Positions 16,616 to 26,483 of a stretch of DNA of 64,000 nucleotides are shown here, piece by piece. Position 1 is the first letter of the stretch. Every line of letters begins with the position of its first letter. A program made the translations under genes and the position numbers. Below the pieces are notes generated by a model. The model did no database searches and had not been told where the DNA came from. It saw only the letters and a list, made by a program, of their open reading frames with translations. Origin of the DNA: an uncultured Prevotella sp. (GTDB taxonomy: Bacteria; Bacteroidota; Bacteroidia; Bacteroidales; Bacteroidaceae); the NCBI GenBank assembly GCA_900322035.1, contig ONYL01000001.1, positions 62,001-126,000 on the forward strand, in the 5' to 3' direction.

Positions 16616-18631
16616 CTACTCAGCAACAAAATTCTTCACTTGCTTATACACGTTCTCACCCGTGAAGCCAAGTTTCTCATCCAATACTTTGTAAGGAGCG
16701 GAGAATCCGAAGCTCTCCAAACCGTAAACGCGGCCATTGGCTCCAACGAGTCCCTGAAGTGTCACAGGCAATCCCGCAGTAAGGCCAAATATCTTCGCAT
16801 TCTTGGGTAATACAGCCTCTTGGTACTCCTCACTTTGCCGACGGAATAGTCCCTCAGAAGGTGCACTCACTATGCGGACACGCAATCCATCCTTGCGCAG
16901 CAATTCCGCACCAGCAATGAGCGTTGCCACCTCAGATCCCGAAGCTACGAGAATCACATCAGGATTTTCATCAGAAGACTTTACGATATAAGCACCCTTA
17001 CGAGCCTGTTCATAGTCGTTACCCTCGGGCAAGGACTTGACTGCCTGGCGGGAGAAGATTAGTGCTGTTGGAGTATCCGTGTTTTCCATAGCCATCTTCC
17101 AACAGACTGTAGCTTCGTCGGCATCAGCAGGGCGGAAAACGCGCACACTGTCTTGTCCCTTATGGTTGCGCAGCTTCTCCATCAAACGAATCTGTGCTTC
17201 CTGTTCGACGGGTTCATGAGTAGGACCATCTTCTCCCACTCGGAATGCATCGTGAGACCAAATGAATTTCACGGGAACTCCCATCAGAGCTGCCAAACGG
17301 ACCGCCGGCTTCATGTAATCGGAGAATACAAAGAAAGTACCACAAGCAGCGATACATCCATGCAGCGCCATACCTATGCACATGTCGGCCATTGTCAGTT
17401 CGGCCACACCTGCCTGGAAGAAAGCACCAGTGAAATCACCTTTTATCAGGTCATGGGTCTGCTTAAGAAAGCCGTCTGTCTTATCGGAATTACTCAAGTC
17501 GGCAGAAGCACAGATCATATTGGATACTTGCTTAGCCAATTCTCCTAAACAAGCAGAAGAGGCCACACGTGTAGCAACGTCACGCTTCTGTACCAAATTG
17601 CTGAAATCAACTTTTGGAGCCGTGTTTGAGAACCATTCGTCCATCTGTGCAGCAAGCACCGGATTGCTTTCACGCCATTGGTGCTCGGACGTTCTGCGCT
17701 GTCTGACAATATTTCTCAATTCCTCACGACGTCTGTCATAGAGTTGCTTCACGTCGTCCCAGATAACGAAAGGATCATCAGGATTCCCTCCAAGATGGAC
17801 TACCGTATTGCGGTAAGCCTCATCACCAAGAGGAGCACCGTGGGTCTTTACGCTGCCTTCGTAGCTTGAGCCATCAGCTTTCAACGCTCCTTTTGCCATC
17901 ACCGTATGACCGATAATAAGCGTAGGACGATCTTGCTCCATTTGTGCTTCTCTCAAAGCACCACGGATTTCGTCAACGTCATTACCATTTATCTCGATCA
18001 CATTCCAATTCCACGCCTTATACTTCATCGCAGTATTCTCAGCCATCACCTCCTTTGTGTCGGTAGAGAGCTGAACTTCATTAGCGTCATAGAACATAAT
18101 CAGGTTGTTAAGTCCCAATGTGCCGGCAATACGTCCGACTCCCTGAGATATTTCTTCTTCTACAGCGCCATCCGAAATGTAGCAATAAATAGTGTGCTGC
18201 ATCATTGTCTTTTCAAGACGTGCCTCAAGGAATTTCTCAGCCACAGCTGCACCGGCAGCAATAGCATGACCTTGCCCCAATGGTCCCGAAGAATTCTCTA
18301 TGCCGTGGACAACATCGAGCTCAGGATGTCCCGGACAAGGTGATCCCCACTGGCGAAACTGCTTAATGTCGTCCATAGAGAACATGCCACGCAGTGTGAG
18401 AGCAGCATATAGCATCGGACTCATGTGGCCAGGATCAAGGAAGAAACGGTCACGTCCAGTCCACATAGGATCGTCAGGATCGTAGACGAGAAATTCAGAG
18501 AAAAGCACATTGATGAAATCGGCTCCTCCCATGGCACCACCAGGATGACCGGAATTTGCCTTTTCTACCATAGAAACGGCAAGCACGCGGATGTTGTCTG
18601 CCGCACGATTCATTAATTGTTTGTCATTCAT
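16616..18631 (-). CDS. tkt: Transketolase
   Basis: A 671-residue thiamine-diphosphate enzyme of the non-oxidative pentose phosphate pathway. The N-terminal domain has SGHPGGAMGGADF, DPGHMSP and GPLGQGHAIAAG. The diphosphate/Mg motif reads SDGAVEEE ... N, with Ser in place of the usual Gly of GDG. The Pyr domain has AELTMADMCIGMA (catalytic Glu region), THEPVEQEAQIR and the final domain VRIVSAPSE. The start ATG at 18631 begins MNDKQLMNRAADNIRVLAV, normal for the family. It is preceded by a long leader of more than 300 nt from the nearest promoter-like box. Confidence 0.97.
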   Translation of the reverse strand: MNDKQLMNRAADNIRVLAVSMVEKANSGHPGGAMGGADFINVLFSEFLVYDPDDPMWTGRDRFFLDPGHMSPMLYAALTLRGMFSMDDIKQFRQWGSPCPGHPELDVVHGIENSSGPLGQGHAIAAGAAVAEKFLEARLEKTMMQHTIYCYISDGAVEEEISQGVGRIAGTLGLNNLIMFYDANEVQLSTDTKEVMAENTAMKYKAWNWNVIEINGNDVDEIRGALREAQMEQDRPTLIIGHTVMAKGALKADGSSYEGSVKTHGAPLGDEAYRNTVVHLGGNPDDPFVIWDDVKQLYDRRREELRNIVRQRRTSEHQWRESNPVLAAQMDEWFSNTAPKVDFSNLVQKRDVATRVASSACLGELAKQVSNMICASADLSNSDKTDGFLKQTHDLIKGDFTGAFFQAGVAELTMADMCIGMALHGCIAACGTFFVFSDYMKPAVRLAALMGVPVKFIWSHDAFRVGEDGPTHEPVEQEAQIRLMEKLRNHKGQDSVRVFRPADADEATVCWKMAMENTDTPTALIFSRQAVKSLPEGNDYEQARKGAYIVKSSDENPDVILVASGSEVATLIAGAELLRKDGLRVRIVSAPSEGLFRRQSEEYQEAVLPKNAKIFGLTAGLPVTLQGLVGANGRVYGLESFGFSAPYKVLDEKLGFTGENVYKQVKNFVAE

Positions 18632-19206
18632 TAGTACATTTGGTTTTAATTATGTTGTAGACGGTCTATTCTGTATTCAGACGATTTGGGATTTGGTGTT
18701 TCAATCAGACAATCAAGACTGCACTTCACCTGTTTGGATGACTTGCAAAAGACAATACTGCCAAAAGCATCGACTACTGTCAAAGGCTTCCTAATTTCAT
18801 GAAGTGGGATGATCGACTTCACACCCACTCCAAGGGCTGCCCCACTCCGAGCACAGACAAAGTCAGTGGGCATATTCAGCCCGATACATCCAGTGTGATG
18901 ATCTATCATACGATTGGAGCCCCAAAAATTCGGGGCGATAAAATTCTGTTTATCATTTCTTTGGTGTAAAGGTACATAAAAAAAATTTCATAGCCATACA
19001 TTGACAGGCGTTTTTTTCTTATCATCGATGTGTTTTGCACGATTTCGCCCCCAATATGGGCACTTAAAGCAGCAAAGCCCCGTCGTCCATACAGATTGTC
19101 ACCACCCACTATGGGCTTACCCCCAATTATCTTCTTGCGTCTTACAGTCTGCTCACTCGCTTCAGCAAATAAAGACAAAGAGAGAAGGAATAAGCCTATA
19201 AGAAAA
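18632..19206. other. tkt upstream region, no confident gene
   Basis: About 575 bp between tkt and the prs terminator. On the minus strand two open frames (102 codons, 18906-19214, and 87 codons, 18646-18909) abut by an ATGA overlap. The first starts with a signal-like MGIFLIGLFLLSLSLFAEAS, but its ATG lies inside the prs terminator stem. The second has no recognisable family. The region also holds a GC-rich patch (about 19047-19130) with C-rich runs and AT-centred octamers, a GCCCC/GGGGC hairpin (18917-18934) and a promoter-like box at 18967-18974. I regard the small frames as unproven and the lower part as a long tkt leader. Confidence 0.4.
18967..18974 (-). promoter_or_regulatory. Probable tkt -7 box
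   Basis: Minus strand TACCTTTA, one base off TAnnTTTG. If used, the tkt leader would be about 330 nt long. No clear -33 element is seen. Confidence 0.35.
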
Positions 19207-19244
19207 ATCCCCATTCAGTCGCATTACAGAGATTGAATGGGGAT
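19203..19244 (-). terminator. prs terminator
   Basis: An 11-bp stem ATCCCCATTCA/TGAATGGGGAT (arms 19207-19217 and 19234-19244); on the minus strand a run of five T follows. It lies 20 bp past the prs stop codon. Confidence 0.85.
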
Positions 19245-19263
19245 ATAGCAAAATACTGAAGAA

Positions 19264-20202
19264 TCAAACGAGGTATTGGCTTGAGATACTTTCGTTGTTG
19301 ATGACTCTGCGGATAGTCTCAGCGAACATATCAGCCACACTCAGTTGCTTCACCTTGGAACAACGTTTGGTGTAGGGGATAGAGTCGGTAAAGACCATTT
19401 CCTCAAGGCAGGAATCCTGAACGCGCTCAGAAGCAGGGCCACTCATAACACAGTGACTGGCAAGGGCGCGAACGCTCAATGCCCCGGCTTCCTTCATGAT
19501 GTTGGCAGCCTTGGTGATAGTGCCGGCCGTATCGACCATATCATCGACAATGACCACATTTTTGCCTTTTACATCACCGATAATCTGCATCGATTCAACA
19601 ACATTGGCACGCGCACGGGTCTTATTACACAAAACAAGAGGGCAACCAAGATACTTGGCGTAGGTGTTGGCACGCTTCGAGCCACCGACATCAGGAGAAG
19701 CAATGACCAAATCTTTCAAGTGCAGGCTCTGCACATAAGGCAGCAACACGCCTGAGGCATAGAGGTGGTCTACAGGAACATCAAAGAATCCCTGAATCTG
19801 ATCGGCATGAAGATCCATCGTGATAACGCGGTCAATGCCAGCAACACTAAGCAGATCGGCCACAAGCTTGGCACCAATGCTCACACGAGGTTTGTCCTTA
19901 CGATCCTGACGGGCCCATCCGAAATAAGGAATCACGGCAATGATATGACGGGCCGAAGCACGCTTGGCAGCGTCGATCATCAGCAACAGCTCCATCAAAT
20001 TGTCAGAATTTGGGAAAGTACTTTGCACAAGAAATACGTCACGGCCGCGAATCGACTCCTCGTAGCTTACGGCAAACTCGCCGTCGGAGAAGCGAGTTAC
20101 AACGAGGTTGCCGAGAGGGCAGCCCAAACTGGCGCAGATCTTCTCTGCAAGGTATCTCGTATTAGTACCCGAGAAAACCAAAAAAGAGTTTTTTTCACTC
20201 AT
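19264..20202 (-). CDS. prs: Ribose-phosphate pyrophosphokinase
   Basis: 312 residues, the standard PRPP synthetase length. It joins ribose 5-phosphate and ATP to give PRPP for nucleotide, His and Trp synthesis. Visible motifs: FSDGE near the N-terminus, GRDVFLVQS, the flexible-loop region YFGWARQDRKDKPR, the metal site MDLHADQIQGFF and the PRPP-binding loop VVIVDDMVDTAGT. It has its own promoter about 125 bp upstream and its own terminator, so it is a single-gene unit. With tkt and rpiB nearby it links pentose phosphates to PRPP. Confidence 0.97.
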   Translation of the reverse strand: MSEKNSFLVFSGTNTRYLAEKICASLGCPLGNLVVTRFSDGEFAVSYEESIRGRDVFLVQSTFPNSDNLMELLLMIDAAKRASARHIIAVIPYFGWARQDRKDKPRVSIGAKLVADLLSVAGIDRVITMDLHADQIQGFFDVPVDHLYASGVLLPYVQSLHLKDLVIASPDVGGSKRANTYAKYLGCPLVLCNKTRARANVVESMQIIGDVKGKNVVIVDDMVDTAGTITKAANIMKEAGALSVRALASHCVMSGPASERVQDSCLEEMVFTDSIPYTKRCSKVKQLSVADMFAETIRRVINNESISSQYLV

Positions 20203-20324
20203 TTTATTTATGCGTTTTGAATAATAGAAGTCTCAATCCCATGAAAGTCGGCTATCCACGACAGAAGGAGCACTTACATTCGCCGTCTGCGGGCGCTCAT
20301 TACATACATCTTTCTCTTTCATTG

Positions 20325-20355
20325 CAAAATTAGGAAAATTATATGAAAGGAGCAA
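20325..20355 (-). promoter_or_regulatory. prs promoter
   Basis: On the minus strand: TTG (20355-20353), 20-bp spacer, TAATTTTG (20332-20325). The start codon lies about 120 nt downstream, so there is a leader of about 115 nt in which I see no known riboswitch. Confidence 0.65.
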
Positions 20356-20449
20356 TCTTATTTTGGAAAAATCTTATTTGTAGATAAAAAAAGTTAAGAA
20401 ACCACTTGGTGACTTCATTTTCTAATGCCATTTCTGAAAATTTTCCTGC

Positions 20450-22960
20450 TTATTTCACGATGATCACGTTCATGCTATAGGGAGACAACGTCAGAGAAGA
20501 GCCTACTGAGGTTTCTTTCAACTGCGTCTTTTCATCAGACGGACAACCAGAAAAGCTGATCATCGCAGAGCCGTCAGGTACGTTTAGGCCCGTGATAGAA
20601 AGACTCACTTCGCGAGGAAGCATATTGACCAACCTCACAAAAATACGGCCTGATGCTGTATCACTGACGACAGATGCCGATACACGTTGCTTAACGCCCA
20701 CATTCTGTTGGTTCAATTTCAAGTCACTGTGCAAGTAACGGTTGCCACAGTAGTTGGAGAAAAGCAACTGCGTATAGTAGGAAGGAGTAAACGATACGCT
20801 GTCGTTGTCGAAGCAAATCAAGGCATGGTCTTGGTTCTTGTGCCTTGTGTTGCAGAGCAATGGTGAATAGCTTGCCCGGTCGACAACATCTCCGTTGCGT
20901 TCTACATTACAGAGATAGGCAGCCTCAGACAATGCCGCCTCCAACGTCCGTTCCGGGCAGCCATACTTACCTAAGGAGACTTTAGCTCCCTTTCCGCTAT
21001 AGTCGTCAAAGTAGTCAGAATGGGTGATCAACCAGCCTGAAGATTCCGTAGCATTCTCTTCAACGATGTCTATACAATTCTTATGCGACTTGGCAAAGGC
21101 CCAGCCTTCTATGTTGTCGGCAGAGGGATAATGACTGTCACCTGCCGCCACCATAATCTTCATATCGGGGTAATTTTGCTTAATTGCCTTGCAAATCATC
21201 AGACTACGCTCTTCAAAAGGAGTCGTTACATGCCCTACACCTTCAATACCGATCCTATGCAGATGATGATTACGGCGGGCCCAGCCAATGAATTCCAATA
21301 TTTTCTTGCAATAGTCAGGCATGTCTTTCCTGTCGACACTTCCCGACTGAGTGGCAAGTCGTGTAGCTTCAGCGCAAGGGCTGGACTCTCCAGCAGCTAT
21401 GATAGGCAATGGTTCACAGCCTGCATCTTCACAAAAGCGGAAGATCTCTTCAAGGCTCAGGCCCTTCGATGGATGGCTACCCCTCGGATTGGCGGATGGG
21501 GTGCAGTCCCGCAACTTTCCTATTGGCATTTTCCAGTCGGAGATCTCGCCCACGCTCTTTACAGAGAATGGACTAAGCGCCCCGAATCGCAAGAATTTAG
21601 GATGGAGAGCAACTATGGACTCGGCCAGATCACGCCGCAATCCATGTCCTTTATACGTATCGAAAGGCTTAAGGCTGACCATATCCACGGCAACTCTCCC
21701 ATCGCCCTGGACAGCGACAGAAAGCCGCGCTCCTGAAAACTTAGAAAGATTCTTTTTATCCTTGGGCCGTTCTACTTTCAAGGCCAGCTTATACTCGGCC
21801 CAGCTTTCACCGACTACTGTCAACTTACCATCGGCCAGAAGATAACCGTCGCTGTCGACGAGCGTAACTAAAAGTTTTCTTTTCTTATCGTGCTGATTCA
21901 ATAGTCTTGCCTGGACCGAGAAAGCATACAGGCTGTCGGCGCGGACAGTCATACCGTCAAATCCGTTGTTGAAAATTCCTGCTGAAGAAAGCGCTAAATA
22001 ATGAGGGTTGGTCTTACTGACCGGATAAACCGTGTCGACCTCCATTGGAGCACCTATCACACCAGACGTCCAAGCTGTAGAACCATTCCATCCCTGATGA
22101 TCAGAAGAATAATATTCAAAATCGCCGTCCTGCACCATCTCGGCGTTAAGCCCTCCATCTACAGCATTATTGATATCTTCGAAGTCGAGGCCAAAAAGGT
22201 GCTCGGAGATATTTTTCACATTCTGCATGTCTACACTGAGGGTCGCACTGACATTCGAGAGTGAGGCAAAACGCGTCGCGTCATCGGCCATTCTCATAGC
22301 ACTCATTTGGCGGTCGTTGGCCAATGCCTGGAGATAACGCCCAATATAATCAAAATGCACCTTGGCAATCTCAAACAAATTGCCCTCCTCCACTTTTCCT
22401 GCTATCGTTGCCGTATCGCGAAGCCAGGCCACATCATCTATCGTAGAGGCCTCATCGGCCGAGAACTTCCGGAAATCCCCAGATGCCGTGAGAAAGCGTG
22501 GACCACCTTTGGCTTTGAAATAAATATCGAAGCCGTTATCATTGTTCGTGAAGGCAATTGGCTGCCTGCAATCATCCACACTCATCATGGGAAAATCCTG
22601 CGGACGCCAGTTGACAAGGTCATCACTATAAGAAGCGCCAAAGCAAGAAGCACCCTCACCAATACCAAAAAGCAAGCGGTAACTGCCGTCAACACTTATC
22701 ACATACGGATTGTACATTCCGCCTTTCATCCCATGCCGGACAAAGGCTGAAGTGCAGAGCTGTCCCATATCCCGCCACTGGTCATCGTTGCACAAATACG
22801 CAAGATGGAGCCCCTGACTGGGATTAGGGGAATAAAGAAAAATCTGCACAGTAGTATCGTTACCATAAATGCCATAACTGGGCTCTTCCTGCTGGCCCCA
22901 AATTGGACTGGAAACAGAAAGAAGCAGAAGAAAAAGAGAGATAATACGGGATTGAATCAT
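20450..22960 (-). CDS. Secreted GH51-like protein (arabinofuranosidase homologue, probably inactive)
   Basis: 836 residues with an N-terminal signal peptide (ending near PIWGQ). Residues about 25-190 resemble part of a GH43-type propeller (YRLLFGIG, ASYSDDLVNW). From about 255 the sequence follows alpha-L-arabinofuranosidase family GH51 (LFGLDFEDINNAVDGGLNAE, PKFLRFG), ending in a beta domain. By my eye alignment, the GH51 acid/base Glu (IGNE) is replaced: the region reads IGIEGVGHVTTPFEER with Val575 at that position. The nucleophile region GEYA reads GKYG with Lys665. The DEHYY stretch is also lost (VEENAT). It is therefore likely a carbohydrate-binding or regulatory pseudoenzyme. It stands alone, with no SusC/D partner in the window. 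Confidence 0.78.
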   Translation of the reverse strand: MIQSRIISLFLLLLSVSSPIWGQQEEPSYGIYGNDTTVQIFLYSPNPSQGLHLAYLCNDDQWRDMGQLCTSAFVRHGMKGGMYNPYVISVDGSYRLLFGIGEGASCFGASYSDDLVNWRPQDFPMMSVDDCRQPIAFTNNDNGFDIYFKAKGGPRFLTASGDFRKFSADEASTIDDVAWLRDTATIAGKVEEGNLFEIAKVHFDYIGRYLQALANDRQMSAMRMADDATRFASLSNVSATLSVDMQNVKNISEHLFGLDFEDINNAVDGGLNAEMVQDGDFEYYSSDHQGWNGSTAWTSGVIGAPMEVDTVYPVSKTNPHYLALSSAGIFNNGFDGMTVRADSLYAFSVQARLLNQHDKKRKLLVTLVDSDGYLLADGKLTVVGESWAEYKLALKVERPKDKKNLSKFSGARLSVAVQGDGRVAVDMVSLKPFDTYKGHGLRRDLAESIVALHPKFLRFGALSPFSVKSVGEISDWKMPIGKLRDCTPSANPRGSHPSKGLSLEEIFRFCEDAGCEPLPIIAAGESSPCAEATRLATQSGSVDRKDMPDYCKKILEFIGWARRNHHLHRIGIEGVGHVTTPFEERSLMICKAIKQNYPDMKIMVAAGDSHYPSADNIEGWAFAKSHKNCIDIVEENATESSGWLITHSDYFDDYSGKGAKVSLGKYGCPERTLEAALSEAAYLCNVERNGDVVDRASYSPLLCNTRHKNQDHALICFDNDSVSFTPSYYTQLLFSNYCGNRYLHSDLKLNQQNVGVKQRVSASVVSDTASGRIFVRLVNMLPREVSLSITGLNVPDGSAMISFSGCPSDEKTQLKETSVGSSLTLSPYSMNVIIVK

Positions 22961-22983
22961 TTTGCCGGCTGAGTTTGTTGGTG

Positions 22984-22991
22984 CAAAGATA
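22984..22991 (-). promoter_or_regulatory. -7 box for the GH51-like gene
   Basis: Minus strand TATCTTTG, 23 bp before the start codon. No TTG at the expected distance, so an activator may be needed. Confidence 0.5.
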
Positions 22992-23128
22992 CAATATTAT
23001 TTCCAAAACGGCTGCATGATGGTCTGACTTTATCTTGCGGACAATCATCCAAGAAATAAGCTCGGCTCTACAGCCCCTTCCAATTCTCAAGTTGACAAAT
23101 GGCAACTCACGGCAGATCCCAACTGAAG

Positions 23129-23194
23129 GCTGACCGGCCGCCTATTGGGAGCTGACCGGCCGCCAATTGGCAGCCCACCGGGCGGCTATTGGAG
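23129..23194. repeat. GC-rich intergenic repeat block B, three 22-bp units
   Basis: Three head-to-tail 22-bp units at 23129-23150, 23151-23172 and 23173-23194. The first two share GCTGACCGGCCGCC and end in CCTATTGG or CCAATTGG; the third is a variant ending GCTATTGG. The 22-bp spacing and the AT-centred octamer match block A at 7983-8050. Confidence 0.75.
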
Positions 23195-23436
23195 GCTGAG
23201 ATAAACTCTCGGTAATCGAAAGACGAATCATCAGTAATGCGCCAATCCCCCATCAAAACCAGATCTAACGAAACATGAGCTATCTATCGGATCATCCCCC
23301 AAAAAATACAGACAAAGGCTTTCCCAGCACTGCGAGAAAGTAGCCAATGTCCCTAAGAAGGAGGAATTCATCGTCTACTTTGGGAAATAAAAAACTCCAA
23401 AGCGCTCAAATTGTAGCAAAAAGCAACGTTTTTCTT

Positions 23437-23466
23437 TTGTACTTCACCCGATTTCCACTATCTTTG
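23437..23466 (+). promoter_or_regulatory. sppA promoter
   Basis: TTG 23437-23439, a 19-bp spacer, then TATCTTTG 23459-23466: an exact Bacteroidetes promoter. The start codon is at 23508. Confidence 0.8.
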
Positions 23467-23507
23467 CAATAGGAAATTTCAAGTCAACCAACTCCAAAAT
23501 TACAATT

Positions 23508-25286
23508 ATGAAAGATTTCTTTAAGAATGTAGGTGCCACTATCGTTGGCCTTTTGGTATTTACTCTTATACTTGGAGCATTTGCTTTGATCAGTATTGTA
23601 GGAATGATAGCAGGTGCCAGCAATGATAGCAAGCCGTCGATATCATCCAACAGCGTATTGGTGCTACAGATGAAAGGCAGTCTTGACGAGCGGTCAACAA
23701 GTTCGCCACTTTCTTTCTTTAACCAAGACCAAACACAGCCCATGGGATTGAACGATATTCTCTATTCCATCAAAAAGGCAAAGGACAATCCCAATATCAA
23801 AGGCATCTATATTGAGAACGACGGTTTCAGTGCCGATCCCTCTCAGCTCGAAGAAATCAGAAACGCCCTTAAAGACTACAAGAGCAGCAAAAAATGGATT
23901 GTGGCCTACGGCGACGATTACGGCAGTGGCAGCTATTATCTCGCTTCCATAGCCGACAAAGTCTATTTGAATCCACAAGGAACTATCGAATGGAAAGGTA
24001 TCGGCAGTGAAACGATGTATTTGAAAGACGCCCTGAAGAAAATCGGCGTGAGCATGATTGTAACAAAAGTGGGCAAATACAAGAGTGCCACAGAAACCTA
24101 CACCGAAGACAAGATGAGTGATGCCAACCGCGAACAGACCATGAGGTATATCACTGGCATTTGGAACACATGGGTGAAAGGTGTCGGTGAGAGCCGCAAA
24201 ATATCGCCAGAACAGCTCAACGCCTACGCCGACCGCTTTATTGAGTCTGAGGATCCCAAAGTCTTCGTGACCAACAAGATGGTGGACGGGCTGCTCTATG
24301 CTGATGAGATGAAGGCACAAGTGAAAAAGATGCTCGGCCTCAAAGGGGATGAAGACATCAGCCAGGTCACTCCCGACCAGCTTGTTGCCGCCTCATCAGA
24401 TTCTTCCAATGGCGGACAAATAGCCGTCTACTATGCCAGTGGTGAGATCGTCGACCAGGCCAATCCCTCCTCGCTGTTCGACCAGGAGAATTTCATCGTG
24501 GGAGATGAGTTCTGCAAAGACATGGAAAAATTGATGGACGACGACGATGTGAAAGCCGTGGTTCTGCGCATCAACTCTCCGGGTGGTTCTGCCTTTGCCT
24601 CCGACAAGATGTGGCATGCTATTCAGCAGCTCAAGAAAAAGAAGCCCGTCGTAGTCTCTATGAGCGGAATGGCTGCCAGCGGTGGCTATTATATGAGTTG
24701 TGGCGCCAACTGGATTGTTGCGGAGCCAACTACAATCACGGGTTCCATTGGTATCTTTGGTATGATTCCTGATGCCACACAGCTGTTCTCCGATAAATTA
24801 GGCATCAAGTTCGACGAGGTGTCTACCAACAAACATTCCACTTTGGGTGCTATGGGCCGAAAGATGACTCCCGAGGAAATCAGCTACATTCAGTCATCAG
24901 TCGACCGTGGATATCGTGTATTTATTTCCAGAGTTGCCGAAGGCCGTCACATGAGTGTCGGCAGGGTGAACGAAATCGCCCAAGGGCATGTTTATTTGGG
25001 ACAAGACGCCAAACAGATCCAACTCGTCGATGAACTTGGCGGCATCAATCAGGCCATAGGCAAAGCTGCTAAATTGGCCAAGCTCAGCGACTATTTCTAC
25101 AGAGAATATCCTTCACAGCTGAGTTTTCTCGACCAATTAAGCTCATTAGGCAACAAGGGCTCATACCTCGACGACCAAATGCGCGAGGTTTTGGGCGACT
25201 TCTATCAGCCTTTCAGTATTCTGAGCCGTATCAAGGCGCAGGATGCCATCCAGGCACGTATGCCCTATATCGTATTGTACAATTAA
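23508..25286 (+). CDS. sppA: Signal peptide peptidase SppA, 67-kDa type
   Basis: A 592-residue inner-membrane serine protease that degrades released signal peptides. One N-terminal transmembrane helix (about 8-35) is followed by two tandem ClpP-like domains, the long form as in E. coli. The general-base lysine should be K192 in KVGKYKSATE, and the nucleophile S391 in GMAASGGYYMS, followed by TITGSIGIFG. It begins the sppA-lpxK unit; lpxK starts 9 bp after its stop codon. Confidence 0.95.
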   Translation: MKDFFKNVGATIVGLLVFTLILGAFALISIVGMIAGASNDSKPSISSNSVLVLQMKGSLDERSTSSPLSFFNQDQTQPMGLNDILYSIKKAKDNPNIKGIYIENDGFSADPSQLEEIRNALKDYKSSKKWIVAYGDDYGSGSYYLASIADKVYLNPQGTIEWKGIGSETMYLKDALKKIGVSMIVTKVGKYKSATETYTEDKMSDANREQTMRYITGIWNTWVKGVGESRKISPEQLNAYADRFIESEDPKVFVTNKMVDGLLYADEMKAQVKKMLGLKGDEDISQVTPDQLVAASSDSSNGGQIAVYYASGEIVDQANPSSLFDQENFIVGDEFCKDMEKLMDDDDVKAVVLRINSPGGSAFASDKMWHAIQQLKKKKPVVVSMSGMAASGGYYMSCGANWIVAEPTTITGSIGIFGMIPDATQLFSDKLGIKFDEVSTNKHSTLGAMGRKMTPEEISYIQSSVDRGYRVFISRVAEGRHMSVGRVNEIAQGHVYLGQDAKQIQLVDELGGINQAIGKAAKLAKLSDYFYREYPSQLSFLDQLSSLGNKGSYLDDQMREVLGDFYQPFSILSRIKAQDAIQARMPYIVLYN

Positions 25287-25295
25287 TAAGAGAAA

Positions 25296-26483
25296 ATGGA
25301 AGGGGACTTCATCAAAATCAACGAATGGCTGCTGCCGCTGAGCTGGCTCTATGGGTTGGGAGTGCGCTTTCGCAATGCTCTCTTTGAAATGGGCATATTA
25401 AAGCAGCACTCCTATAGCCTCCCGGTCATCTCCGTGGGCAACATTACCGTGGGTGGATCTGGAAAGACCCCACATGTAGAGTATCTCGTCCGACTCTTGG
25501 ACAACAAGGCCAAGGTGGCCGTGCTCTCGCGTGGTTACAAACGCAAGTCGAAAGGCTACGTACTGGCCAATGAGCATACGCCCATGGAGGACATCGGCGA
25601 CGAGCCTTATCAGATGAAAGAGAAATTCCCGAATGTCTACGTCGCTGTGGACAAGCGGCGCACAGAGGGCATCGATCGGCTCACTCACGACGAGGAAACT
25701 AAAGACGTAGACGTAATATTGCTCGACGACGCCTTTCAACACCGATATGTGAAACCGGGAATCAATATTCTTCTCGTCGATTACCATCGGCTCATCATCT
25801 ACGACAAACTGATTCCGGCAGGCCGGTTGCGTGAACCGCTTGAAGGGAAAAGTCGGGCCGACATCGTTATCATCACAAAATGTCCGGCCGACCTAAAGCC
25901 GATGGAAATACGCGTCCTTACAAAGGCCATGGACCTTTATCCCTATCAGGACTTGTATTTCACGACGCTTCAGTATGAACCGCTCAGACGATACGACGAC
26001 CTTAGCGACAATCCCGCCCAAAAGGCAATGTCACTCAAAGACATTCACGGCTACAATGTGCTCTTGCTGACAGGTATAGCCTCACCGAAACAGATTCTCA
26101 ATGATCTGGATCCTTACGGTTTGAAAGTGACCCCCATGACTTTTGGTGACCATCACAACTTCAGCTCCCGCGACATTGACTCCATCAACGACAAGTTCGC
26201 TGCGATGCAAACACCCAAAATCATTCTCACCACAGAGAAGGACGCTTCACGCCTGCAGGGGCAAGCGGGATTGTCGGAACTGACCAAGGAGAATCTCTAC
26301 GTCTTGCCCATTCGCATTAAGTTCATGCTGAATCAGGAAGAGCAGTTCAATCAGAAAATCATCAGCTATGTGAGAAAGAACTCCAGAAACAGTATCCTCT
26401 TTAAGAGAAAGGATAACGCGGAATCGCAAAACCGACATCGCTCCGGTAACAAGGTTCATACGATCAGCTTCAAGAACAATTGA
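25296..26483 (+). CDS. lpxK: Tetraacyldisaccharide 4'-kinase
   Basis: A 395-residue lipid A kinase that phosphorylates the 4' position of the disaccharide precursor at the inner membrane. An N-terminal hydrophobic stretch leads to the Walker-A loop TVGGSGKTP (about 51-59); then RGYKRKSKGY, GDEPYQM, DDAFQHRYV and the FGDHHNFS region, all typical of the family. The C-terminal 40 residues are basic and hydrophilic (SRNSILFKRKDNAESQNRHR). The product indicates a lipopolysaccharide-bearing outer membrane. 134 bp without a gene separate it from thiL. Confidence 0.95.
   Translation: MEGDFIKINEWLLPLSWLYGLGVRFRNALFEMGILKQHSYSLPVISVGNITVGGSGKTPHVEYLVRLLDNKAKVAVLSRGYKRKSKGYVLANEHTPMEDIGDEPYQMKEKFPNVYVAVDKRRTEGIDRLTHDEETKDVDVILLDDAFQHRYVKPGINILLVDYHRLIIYDKLIPAGRLREPLEGKSRADIVIITKCPADLKPMEIRVLTKAMDLYPYQDLYFTTLQYEPLRRYDDLSDNPAQKAMSLKDIHGYNVLLLTGIASPKQILNDLDPYGLKVTPMTFGDHHNFSSRDIDSINDKFAAMQTPKIILTTEKDASRLQGQAGLSELTKENLYVLPIRIKFMLNQEEQFNQKIISYVRKNSRNSILFKRKDNAESQNRHRSGNKVHTISFKNN

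Larger units (their letters stand above)
22961..23507. other. 547-bp intergenic region between the GH51-like gene and sppA
   Basis: Divergent promoter region: a -7 box for the GH51-like gene (22984-22991), GC-rich repeat block B (23129-23194), and the sppA promoter (23437-23466). No gene seen. Confidence 0.7.
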
